From an uncultured Oscillospiraceae bacterium (GTDB taxonomy: Bacteria > Bacillota > Clostridia > Oscillospirales > Oscillospiraceae), in contig CANRFA010000015.1 in assembly GCA_947629775.1 (NCBI GenBank), positions 1 through 33,104 on the forward strand: a DNA stretch of 33,104 bases. Direction: 5' to 3'. The notes under the pieces are model-generated. The model was not told where the DNA came from. It saw only the letters and a list, made by a program, of their open reading frames with translations, and searched no databases. Within the stretch, counting starts at the first letter, position 1, and each line of letters opens with the position of its first letter. This document shows, piece by piece, positions 23,301 to 31,343 of this stretch. The position numbers were made by a program, and so were the translations under genes.

Positions 23301-24269
23301 ATGTCCAAGAACAAAAGTACCGCGGTTGCAACGGACCCGAAGGATGCTGTCACCCTGAAGGGTAACCGGATGAAGCACCTGCGGCAGAACTGCCCCTGGC
23401 TCCTGATGCTGGTGCCTGCCGTGCTGGTGGTCTTCCTGTTCAACTACCTGCCCATCTACGGCGTGCTGATCGCCTTCCAGGACTTCATGCCCGGCGACCC
23501 CATCCTGTCTCCTCTGACCCGGTGGGTAGGCTTCCAGAACTTCACCCGCTTCTTCCAGGACGTCCAGTTCTGGCCCCTGATGTCCAACACCTTCCTGCTG
23601 TGCATCCTCGGCTTCATCATCGGCTTCCCGCTGCCCATCATCATTGCCCTGTCCCTGAACGCCCTGAAGAGCCGGAAGACCGCCAAGGTCATCCAGACCA
23701 TCTTCACTGCGCCCCACTTCATCTCCCTGGTCGTCCTGGTCGGTATGCTGACCCTGTTCTTCGGCCGCTATGGTCTGGTGAACAACATCATTGCCGGCAT
23801 CGGCGGAGAACGTGTCTCGTACTTCCTGGAGTCCGGCGCCTTCCGCCCCATGTACATCCTCTCCAGTAACTGGCAGGACTTCGGCTGGAGCGCCATCATC
23901 TACATTGCCGCTCTCGCCAACGTGGACCCCGGCCTCCACGAGGCCGCCATCCTGGATGGAGCCTCCCGGTTCCAGCGGGTCATTCACGTGGATCTGCCCG
24001 CGATCATGCCCATGGTCAGCGTGATGCTGATCATGTCCATCGGCGGACTGATGGGCGTCGGCTATGAGAAGGCCCTCCTGATGCAGACCGACGGCAACCT
24101 GGGCGTCAGCGAACTGATCGCCACCTACGTGTACAAGCAGGGCCTTACCGGCGTGCCCGATCAGGCGTACGCTACGGCAATCGGCCTGTTCAACTCCATC
24201 ATTAACGTCGTACTCCTGATTATCGCCAACACCACATCCAAGAAGTTCTCCGAAACTTCTCTGTTCTGA
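23301..24269 (+). CDS. ABC sugar transporter permease, LplB type
   Basis: A 322-residue inner-membrane permease with six predicted helices. The EAA loop that docks the ATPase is at about 214-233 (EAAILDGASRFQRVIHVDLP). The N-terminal PWLLMLVPAVLVVFLFNYLP and the GFQNFTRFF segment are typical of LplB/YteP-like oligosaccharide permeases. It forms the channel with the next gene product. Start at ATG 23301 with GAGAGGG upstream; an in-frame TTG at 23274 lacks a ribosome site. The 61-base gap after the ATPase gene has no terminator. Substrate is inferred from the co-transcribed GH32 genes: fructo-oligosaccharides. Confidence 0.95.
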   Translation: MSKNKSTAVATDPKDAVTLKGNRMKHLRQNCPWLLMLVPAVLVVFLFNYLPIYGVLIAFQDFMPGDPILSPLTRWVGFQNFTRFFQDVQFWPLMSNTFLLCILGFIIGFPLPIIIALSLNALKSRKTAKVIQTIFTAPHFISLVVLVGMLTLFFGRYGLVNNIIAGIGGERVSYFLESGAFRPMYILSSNWQDFGWSAIIYIAALANVDPGLHEAAILDGASRFQRVIHVDLPAIMPMVSVMLIMSIGGLMGVGYEKALLMQTDGNLGVSELIATYVYKQGLTGVPDQAYATAIGLFNSIINVVLLIIANTTSKKFSETSLF

Positions 24270-24283
24270 GGGAGGTAAGGAAG

Positions 24284-25195
24284 ATGCCAGCGAAAGCGAA
24301 AGCAGCAAAGAGCCCGCTGATGCAGAGCAGCACCGGCGACAAGGTATTCTACGCCATCAACTATGCCTTTCTGGGTCTGATGACCCTGATTATCCTCTAC
24401 CCGATCTACTTCATCATCATCGCTTCCATTTCCGATCCCGACGCGGTTCTGGGCGGCGAAGTGATCCTCTACCCGGTCAGGCTGACCCTCTCCGGCTTCC
24501 AGAAGATTCTGGAGCGCAGCGACGTGTGGCGCGGCTACCTGAACACCATCATCTACACCGTGCTGACCGTCATCATCTCCCTGATCGTCACCATCCCCGC
24601 CGGCTGGGCCCTGAGCAGAAGGGAACTGATGGGCAAGAAGTTCTTCATGATCTACTTCATCATCCCCATGTTCTTCGGCGGCGGCCTGATCCCCTTCTAC
24701 AACGTCATGAACAGCCTGCACCTGATCAACACCATGTGGTCCATCGTGCTCCCCTCGGTGCTCTCCGTGTGGAACCTGTTTATGACCCGTACCTTCTTTG
24801 AATCCAGTATCCCGGAGGGACTTGTGGAGGCCGCCCGTATCGATGGTGCGGGCGAGGTCCGGATCTTTTTCGCCCTGGTCATTCCGCTGTCCAAGGCCAT
24901 CCTGGCCGTCATGGCGCTCTACTATGCGGTCGGACAGTGGAACAGCTACTTCAACGCCATGATCTTCCTGCAGGACGCGAACCTCTATCCTCTGCAGCTG
25001 GTGCTGAAGGAAATCCTGATCGCCTCCGAGAGCACCATGGGCGGCAGCGGCGAGACCATCCTGGAGCAGTACCGTCTGGCCAACCAGATCAAGTACGTCT
25101 CTGTCATCGTGTCCAGCGCCCCCGTCATCATGCTCTACCCCTTCGTGCAGAAGTACTTCAACCAGGGCGTCATGATCGGCTCTCTGAAGGGCTGA
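24284..25195 (+). CDS. ABC sugar transporter permease, YtcP/LplC type
   Basis: A 303-residue permease with six predicted helices and the EAA loop at about 182-201 (EAARIDGAGEVRIFFALVIP). The C-terminal end YPFVQKYFNQGVMIGSLKG is a hallmark of the YtcP/LplC branch. It is the second half of the membrane channel and begins 14 bases after the first permease with GGGAGG as ribosome site, so the two are translationally coupled in practice. A residue stretch MPAKAKAAKS at the start is basic and probably cytoplasmic. Confidence 0.95.
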   Translation: MPAKAKAAKSPLMQSSTGDKVFYAINYAFLGLMTLIILYPIYFIIIASISDPDAVLGGEVILYPVRLTLSGFQKILERSDVWRGYLNTIIYTVLTVIISLIVTIPAGWALSRRELMGKKFFMIYFIIPMFFGGGLIPFYNVMNSLHLINTMWSIVLPSVLSVWNLFMTRTFFESSIPEGLVEAARIDGAGEVRIFFALVIPLSKAILAVMALYYAVGQWNSYFNAMIFLQDANLYPLQLVLKEILIASESTMGGSGETILEQYRLANQIKYVSVIVSSAPVIMLYPFVQKYFNQGVMIGSLKG

Positions 25196-25242
25196 TTGTC
25201 CCGCGCCCCATTTTCAACACTTAAATCATGGAGGTATTTTCA

Positions 25243-26946
25243 ATGAAACGACTGTTTTCTGCTCTTCTGGCGGCAGCCCTGACCCTGTCCCTGGCCGCCT
25301 GCGGCGGCGGTGGCGGTGGAGGCGGCGGTGCCACCTCCCAGGATGCCGCGGCCGGTGTGGACTCCCTGGTCTCCGATTACGGCTACCAGTGGACCGACAC
25401 CTCTGCGCCCATTCTCAATGATAAGGGCGCCCAGGAGCTTTCCTTCAACATCTATTCGTCCAAGAACGCTTCCGCTCTGGACTACAACGACATGAAGATC
25501 ATGCAGGACCTCTTTGCCAGCACCAACGTGAAGGTGAACTGGGAGAACGTCTCCGAGTCCGTCTATGGCCAGCAGAAGAACCTGATCTTCGGCAACGCCA
25601 GCGACCGTCCCGACGCCATCTACCACGCCGGCATGAGCGCAGGCGAAGTCATCAAGTACGCACAGCGCAATGTTCTTCTTCCTATCAGCGACTACCTGGA
25701 GTACATGCCCAACCTGTCCAAGATCCTGGAGGAGCGTCCGGACATCAAGAGCCAGCTCACCAGCGAGGACGGCAAGATCTACACCCTGCCCCGCGTGGAG
25801 GAGATGGGACTTCTGGAGCACCCCAACCTGCTCTTCCTGAATAAGAACTGGGCCCAGGCAGCCATTGACGCCGGTGCGGTAACCGGCATCACCGCCGACG
25901 ACCTGAAGGACGGCCTGACCCTCACCTGCGACCAGATGGCAGCCATTCTGGCCTACTTCCGCGACAACGACATGAACGGCAACGGCAAGACCGACGACGA
26001 GCGGCCCATGAGCTTTGTGTACAACAACTGGCAGGGCAACCAGTGCGACCTCTACGGCATGTTCGGCCTCAACGACAACCTGGAGCACCGGGTGATTGTG
26101 GACGACAAGGTCACCTACACCGTACAGGACGAGCGCTTCAAGGAAGCCACCAACTACATCGCCGACTGGGTTGACAAGGGCCTCATCGACAAGGTGTCCT
26201 TCGAGCTGTCCCAGGATAACTTCCTGGCCAACGGCAAGGGCGAAGAGACCTACGGCGCCTTCTACTGGTGGGAGAGCGAGACGGTTGTCTCCAACCCCGA
26301 GAACTACATCTGCTGCGCGCCTCTGATCGGGCCCAACGGCGACCAGACCATCTGCGTATCCAACAACCCTGAGGTCAGCACCGGCGAAGTGATTGTCTTT
26401 GCTGACGTTCCCAACGCCCAGGTCCTGCTGACCTACTTCGACCGCTACTACGATCCGCTTATTTCCGCCCAGATCAACTATGGCCCCATCGGCATCGTCT
26501 ACGAGGACGAGCCCGACGCGGACGGCATGCTGGTACAGAAGGAACTGACCGGCGACATGACCGCTGACGAGCTTCGTCTCCAGAACGCGCCTCTTGGCAT
26601 CTGCTACCTGTCCGACTACGCCTGGGAGAACGTGGTTCATATGGAGCCCCGCGCCCAGCTGCGTGTGGAGCGCCTGGCCGCTTATGCCAAGCCCTACGTG
26701 CCTGAGAACGTGAAGCCCACGCCCAACCTGCAGTTCACCCTGGAAGAGCTCAACACCATCAGCAGCTATGAGTCCAACCTCAACGACTACATCCGCACCA
26801 ACCTGGTCAAGTGGCTGATGAACGGCGGTGTCTCCGACGCCGACTGGACCACCTTCACCAACGACCTGAGCGGCCGCACCAACCTCTCCGGCATTCAGGA
26901 AGTCTACCAGGCCGCCTACGACCGCTACATCGGCGGCAACGCCTGA
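25243..26946 (+). CDS. Solute-binding lipoprotein of the fructo-oligosaccharide ABC importer (LplA/FusA-like)
   Basis: A 567-residue extracellular lipoprotein. The signal peptide ends in lipobox LAAC with Cys20 as lipidated residue, followed by nine glycines (residues 21-29) as a flexible tether. The rest is a large type-I-like sugar-binding fold of the LplA/YtcQ group. Residues 241-253 (DNDMNGNGKTDDE) form an EF-hand-like calcium loop, as described for the pneumococcal fructo-oligosaccharide binding protein FusA and related proteins. It delivers substrate to the two permeases. The ATG at 25243 follows GGAGG; an ATG at 25228 precedes this ribosome site and is rejected. Strongly biased codons. 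Confidence 0.94.
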   Translation: MKRLFSALLAAALTLSLAACGGGGGGGGGATSQDAAAGVDSLVSDYGYQWTDTSAPILNDKGAQELSFNIYSSKNASALDYNDMKIMQDLFASTNVKVNWENVSESVYGQQKNLIFGNASDRPDAIYHAGMSAGEVIKYAQRNVLLPISDYLEYMPNLSKILEERPDIKSQLTSEDGKIYTLPRVEEMGLLEHPNLLFLNKNWAQAAIDAGAVTGITADDLKDGLTLTCDQMAAILAYFRDNDMNGNGKTDDERPMSFVYNNWQGNQCDLYGMFGLNDNLEHRVIVDDKVTYTVQDERFKEATNYIADWVDKGLIDKVSFELSQDNFLANGKGEETYGAFYWWESETVVSNPENYICCAPLIGPNGDQTICVSNNPEVSTGEVIVFADVPNAQVLLTYFDRYYDPLISAQINYGPIGIVYEDEPDADGMLVQKELTGDMTADELRLQNAPLGICYLSDYAWENVVHMEPRAQLRVERLAAYAKPYVPENVKPTPNLQFTLEELNTISSYESNLNDYIRTNLVKWLMNGGVSDADWTTFTNDLSGRTNLSGIQEVYQAAYDRYIGGNA

Positions 26947-26972
26947 TCACCTGACACAGAGGAGTTTATGAC

Positions 26973-28802
26973 ATGAAACAGATAATGAAGCCCCTCGCGG
27001 CTGCCCTCAGCCTGGTCATGCTCTTCACCGCCACCTCCTGCGGACAGCAGTCCGCAGGAGGCGGGAACGGCGGCGCCGCGCCGGAGATTTCCGGTGTGGC
27101 GGACCAGAGTGTGCAGGCGGGCACCGAGTTTGACGCCATGGCCGGCGTAACCGCCTCCGACGCGGAGGACGGAGATATCACGGCCAAAATTTCCATTACC
27201 TCCATGCCGGACCTGTCCTTCCAGAACGGGAAGACCACTCCGGCAGACCCCGGCGACTATGAACTGACCTACACCGTAACCGACGCAGGCGGCCAGGAGA
27301 CCAAGGCCTACGCCACCCTGACCGTAACCCGTCAGACCGGCGAAGCCGAAGAGTTCCTGAACATGGACTTCGAGACCGCCTATACCCCGGACGGACATGG
27401 CTGGACCGCCAATGTGGCGGACGGCGTCAGCGCCACCGGCGAGCTGAAGGACGGCGCCTATGTCTTTGACATCACCGACCCCGGCAGCGGCGACACGGAC
27501 ATCCAGCTGGTGAAATCCGGCGTGGCCCTGAAGGCTGCGGATTACCGCGTGAAAGTCTGGGCCAAGTCCACCAAGGATACCTACGCGCACATTCTGGCCA
27601 ACGCCTCCTCCGGGGACAACCTGGGCGGCGCCTACAATGTGAAGATCGGGGCGGCCATCGCGCCTCTGGAGATGAACTTCACCTCCTCCGGCGAGACCAC
27701 CGCGGATCTGCTGATCAACCTGGGCAAGATCACGCCTAACCCCGACAACGCCAGCGACACCACTCCCAGCGACTTTACCGTTACCATCGACAAGATCGAG
27801 TTCTATGAGATCACCGGCGAGCAGACCCTGACGCCCGTATACACCGCCTCCTTCTCGGATGCCTCCGAGGCCGCGGTGAATGCCGGCGACGGTGCGGACG
27901 CCTCCGTGGCCGTATCCGGCGGTTCTGCTGTCTACACCATCAACTCCTATGCCGGCACCGACGGCGGTGTCTGGAGCATCAAGGCCGACCTGGCTCTGCC
28001 CGGTGTGACCGTAGATGCGGGCGGCAAGTACTACTACCGCTTCACCGCCAAGGCGGACGGAGCCCAAACCGGCGAGTGCCTGGTGGAGAGCTCCGCGGAA
28101 GCCGATAAGGCCAGGGCCAACTTCAACAGCCTGAACCTGGCGGCCGGCGAGGAGACCGTTATCACCAACACCTTTACGGCGGAGAGCGCCGTCACCGATC
28201 CCGTCATCCGTCTGCAGATCGGCAGCGCCGCTGACGGAGTGACTTCCAACTCCATTACCATCACCGGACTGGAGTTCGGCAAGGTGGAGGGCGACCTGAA
28301 TACCGCCAAGACCATCGACTGCTTCGGCGAGAGCAACACCACCACGCCCAATACGGATGTGCTGTGGACCACCTATAACGGCACCGATGAGGACAACGAT
28401 CAGGGCGTGGGCACCATCTGGACCAGCGACGGCAGCCTCCACTACCGCATCGACCAGGGCGGCAGCGTGGACTGGCACAACAAGCTGATCTTCGGCTACA
28501 GCGACAAACCCCTGACTCTGCCCGCAGACAGCTACTTCACCGTGGAAATCACCGCCAAGGCCAGCCAGCCCATCTCCTGCGGCTTCTTCCTCAACGTGCT
28601 GGGCGGCTGGGATCCCAGGATCTCCGAGGCCATTGATTTCACCACCGAAGAGCAGACCTTTACCTTTACCACCACCGATACGCTGATCATGGATATGGAC
28701 TTCGAGATGCTGTTCCAGTTCGGCTCCGCGGACACCGCGGCCCTGGGCGAAACCACCATCGACATCTCCAACATCACCATCTACCAGAGCAGCGTAGTCT
28801 GA
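26973..28802 (+). CDS. Surface lipoprotein with Ig-like domain and tandem carbohydrate-binding-like modules
   Basis: A 609-residue exported lipoprotein: signal peptide with Cys23 (TATSC), then a flexible Gly-rich tether (residues 29-34). An Ig-like DUF5011/cadherin-like domain follows at about 37-118 (GVTASDAEDGDITAK). Then come three beta-sandwich-like units at about 125-275, 285-445 and 450-609. Each has alternating strands and aromatic residues, and each ends in a strand of the type ITIDKIEFY, ITITGLEFG or ITIYQSS, as in CBM4/9-like modules. No catalytic motif is visible. Its place between the binding protein and the surface GH32 suggests a fructan-capturing protein; the CBM assignment is by pattern only. 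Start: GAGGAG ten bases before ATG 26973; another ATG four codons on is possible. Confidence 0.8.
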   Translation: MKQIMKPLAAALSLVMLFTATSCGQQSAGGGNGGAAPEISGVADQSVQAGTEFDAMAGVTASDAEDGDITAKISITSMPDLSFQNGKTTPADPGDYELTYTVTDAGGQETKAYATLTVTRQTGEAEEFLNMDFETAYTPDGHGWTANVADGVSATGELKDGAYVFDITDPGSGDTDIQLVKSGVALKAADYRVKVWAKSTKDTYAHILANASSGDNLGGAYNVKIGAAIAPLEMNFTSSGETTADLLINLGKITPNPDNASDTTPSDFTVTIDKIEFYEITGEQTLTPVYTASFSDASEAAVNAGDGADASVAVSGGSAVYTINSYAGTDGGVWSIKADLALPGVTVDAGGKYYYRFTAKADGAQTGECLVESSAEADKARANFNSLNLAAGEETVITNTFTAESAVTDPVIRLQIGSAADGVTSNSITITGLEFGKVEGDLNTAKTIDCFGESNTTTPNTDVLWTTYNGTDEDNDQGVGTIWTSDGSLHYRIDQGGSVDWHNKLIFGYSDKPLTLPADSYFTVEITAKASQPISCGFFLNVLGGWDPRISEAIDFTTEEQTFTFTTTDTLIMDMDFEMLFQFGSADTAALGETTIDISNITIYQSSVV

Positions 28803-28814
28803 TACTCTGGCCGG

Positions 28815-28848
28815 AACAGAGGGGATGGGAGACTCCCTCCCCTCTGTT
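28815..28848 (+). terminator. Intra-operon hairpin, partial terminator
   Basis: Perfect 11-bp stem AACAGAGGGGA (28815-28825) with TCCCCTCTGTT (28838-28848) plus an inner GGG/CCC pair, followed by CTCCTGTTTTC. It lies between the binding lipoprotein and the surface GH32 gene, so it probably attenuates transcription into the enzyme genes or protects the 3' end of the upstream message. Confidence 0.7.
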
Positions 28849-28887
28849 CTCCTGTTTTCAGCACCCGATGAAAGGATGGACGAAACG

Positions 28888-30621
28888 ATGAAACGAAGTC
28901 TGCTCGCCTGCTGTGCCACTCTGGTTCTGCTGCTGGCCCTTGCGGGATGCTCCGGGAAAGAATGTACCGTGAGCTTTGACGCCAACGACGGTACTGGCGC
29001 AGCGCCTGTCACACAGACGGTAAAATCCGGCCAGAAAGTGGAGTCTGCGGAGACGCCCACCCGGGACGGCTACGTCTTCCTGGGCTGGTTCCAGGACGCC
29101 GGTCTCAGCCAGCCCTGGGATCTGGAGGCGGACAAGGTCTCGGACACCATGACCTTGTATGCCGGCTGGGACCGGGATACCGGCGACACGATCTCCGAGG
29201 GTTCCGGAGACAAGGATTTTTCCAGCATCACCACCCCGGGCAGCCAGGAGGACGCGTACGAGTACAGCGCCTTCTTCCGGCCCGGCGCAGATGGAGCCAG
29301 CGCCTCCTATGTGGGCGATACCATGCCCTTCTATGAGGATGGCACATACTACATCTATTATCTGAAGGAAGGCGGAGACGCCTACAACCACTCGGCCTAT
29401 CTGGCCACCACCACGGATTTTGTGACCTACACGGAGTATGACGATCCGGTCCTGGAGGCCTCCCGTTCCGGCGGGCAGGACAGCTGGATCGGAACCGGAT
29501 CCGTCGTGAAGGTGGACGAAACCTACTACTTCTTCTACACCGGCCATACAGACTCCGCCGGAGCGGAGTACAAGGAAAAGGTCATGGTGGCGAAGGGAAG
29601 CAGCCCCACCGCCTTTGAGAAGGTAGAGGGCTGGGAGATCACTCCGCCGGACGAGCTGGGACAGAAGAACGACTTCCGGGATCCCCAGGCCTACTACGAT
29701 CCGGAAACCGGTGCCATTCAGATGACCATCACCGCCTCCCAGAGCGGGACAGCCCGGATTCTGAAGTACACCCTTAGCGCGGATCTGCAGACCGTCACGT
29801 ATGACGGCATCATCTTTACGGATCCCATCGGGGATTTCTGGAACCTGGAGTGCAGCGATACCTTCCAGCTGGGCGATAAGTGGTTCATCACCTACTCGGC
29901 CCAGGACGACACCCTGTGGTATGCCTCCTCGGATATGCCTTACGGTCCCTATGGAGACCCCGTGCGGCTGGACGGTAAGCTGTTCTACGCCGCCAAGCAC
30001 GTGGAGGACGGCGAAAACTCCTACATGGTGGGCTGGGCGAGACGGTCCGAGTCCCCCTCCTCCACCCAGGATGTGGCCGGCTGGGCCGGCAATCTGGAGG
30101 TCCAGAAGCTGGTACTGCAGGAGGACGGCACGCTGACCCTGGCGCCTGTGGACGCCATCGCGGACGGATTTTCCGTGCGGCGGGCCCTGGCCGTGGAAGA
30201 CAACCACATCAATGTGGAGTCCGGCTCCATCTATGCCTACGCGGATGCCTTCACCTGTTATGAGAGCTTCAAACTGACCGGCGAATTCCGGTACACGGGC
30301 GAGGGAACCTTCGGCCTCAGCTTTGACTTCAACGGAAGCCAGGACAAGAACAAGTTCATCGCCCTTTCCCCGGCCGAAGATAAGATCCAGCTGCAGTTCA
30401 ATGAGGGCAGTACGCTTATCACGGAGACCGCCGTGGATCTGGAGCCCGGGGAGACCTACAGATTCACCTATATCCAGGAAGGCTCTGTGGGGATCTTCTA
30501 CATCGATGGCGTTGCCGCTCTGACGGTCCGCCTCTACGGCGCCAGCGGCAAGACCATTCAGCTGTTCGCAGAAAACAATACGGTCCTGTTCTCCTCCCTG
30601 CGGGAGTACACCAGACCGTAA
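28888..30621 (+). CDS. Surface lipoprotein fructanase, divergent GH32, with InlB-type B-repeat
   Basis: A 577-residue exported lipoprotein: signal peptide with lipobox LAGC (Cys21), an InlB B-repeat/Flg_new-type domain at about 27-95 (VSFDANDGTG, GYVFLGWFQDA, MTLYAGW), a short linker, then a GH32 five-bladed propeller from about 135 and a beta-sandwich at the end (about 420-577). Active-site candidates are Asp144 (YVGDTMPFYEDG, replacing WMNDPNG), Asp265 in RDP (FRDP, 263-266) and Glu321 (NLECSD). The nucleophile motif is divergent from sucrose-type GH32 but agrees with a branch seen in surface levan/inulin-degrading enzymes. Role: extracellular cleavage of fructan. Start ATG 28888 with AAGGATGG; an upstream ATG at 28825 lies within the hairpin region. 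Confidence 0.87.
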   Translation: MKRSLLACCATLVLLLALAGCSGKECTVSFDANDGTGAAPVTQTVKSGQKVESAETPTRDGYVFLGWFQDAGLSQPWDLEADKVSDTMTLYAGWDRDTGDTISEGSGDKDFSSITTPGSQEDAYEYSAFFRPGADGASASYVGDTMPFYEDGTYYIYYLKEGGDAYNHSAYLATTTDFVTYTEYDDPVLEASRSGGQDSWIGTGSVVKVDETYYFFYTGHTDSAGAEYKEKVMVAKGSSPTAFEKVEGWEITPPDELGQKNDFRDPQAYYDPETGAIQMTITASQSGTARILKYTLSADLQTVTYDGIIFTDPIGDFWNLECSDTFQLGDKWFITYSAQDDTLWYASSDMPYGPYGDPVRLDGKLFYAAKHVEDGENSYMVGWARRSESPSSTQDVAGWAGNLEVQKLVLQEDGTLTLAPVDAIADGFSVRRALAVEDNHINVESGSIYAYADAFTCYESFKLTGEFRYTGEGTFGLSFDFNGSQDKNKFIALSPAEDKIQLQFNEGSTLITETAVDLEPGETYRFTYIQEGSVGIFYIDGVAALTVRLYGASGKTIQLFAENNTVLFSSLREYTRP

Positions 30622-30673
30622 CACCGGCAGGCGGCGGACTCTGTCCCCGACCGTACTCTGAGGAGGAAGATTA

Positions 30674-31321
30674 ATGAGACGTTTCTTTGACATAGACAGC
30701 CCGCTTATGCGCAATCTGGTCCGGATCTTCGACTGCATGTGCCTGAGCGTCCTGTGGATGCTGTTTTCCATTCCGATCGTGACGATCGGGGCCTCGTCCG
30801 CCGCCATGTACCGCACGGTAAGCCATTACATCCGCAAGGACGAAGGCCACCTGGGATCCACCTTCCTGGGTGCCTTCAAAAGCGACTTCAGGCGCAATAC
30901 CCTGGCGTGGCTGGTCCTCATGGCCCTGATGTTCCTGCTGCTGGTGGATGCCCTGGTGTTCCGCAGCATGGTTCTGGACGGGAAGTTCCTGGGGAATCTC
31001 TACTATCTGATTCTGGTTCTGATCTGCGTTGCAATCACCTGGTGTGCGTACCTGGCAGCCTACTGTGCCAGCTTCAACGGCAGCGTGAAGGAGGTTCTGC
31101 GCTTCAGCGCCCTTCTGCTCGTCCTGCATCCCGTCCGGGCCCTGGGCGTGTTCCTGCCCATCCTGGGCGCGGCGGCCCTGATCCTGATCTTCCCGGCCCT
31201 GCTCATCGTGGCTCCCGCCGCGGCCTGCTGGATCGGGAGCACCTCTCTGGAAAAGGTGTTTCTGCAGCACCTGCGTCCGGAGGATCTGGAAAAGGTGACG
31301 CAGACGGACCAGCCACTCTAA
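30674..31321 (+). CDS. YesL-like membrane protein (DUF624)
   Basis: A 215-residue membrane protein with about five hydrophobic segments; the N-terminal FFDIDSPLMRNLVRIFD and the glycine/alanine helix VTIGASSAAMYRTV are diagnostic of the YesL/DUF624 family. YesL-like genes occur almost only beside LplB/YtcP-type transporters and glycosidases in Firmicutes; their role is unknown but appears linked to uptake of oligosaccharides. Here it lies between the two GH32 genes. Start from GAGGAGGAAG before ATG. Confidence 0.93.
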   Translation: MRRFFDIDSPLMRNLVRIFDCMCLSVLWMLFSIPIVTIGASSAAMYRTVSHYIRKDEGHLGSTFLGAFKSDFRRNTLAWLVLMALMFLLLVDALVFRSMVLDGKFLGNLYYLILVLICVAITWCAYLAAYCASFNGSVKEVLRFSALLLVLHPVRALGVFLPILGAAALILIFPALLIVAPAAACWIGSTSLEKVFLQHLRPEDLEKVTQTDQPL

Positions 31322-31343
31322 TCTCGAAACGGAGGACATTCAC

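Noticed and set aside
26925-29060. Minus-strand open frame of 711 codons opposite the binding lipoprotein
   Set aside because: Antisense of biased codons; spans two genes and an intergenic hairpin.
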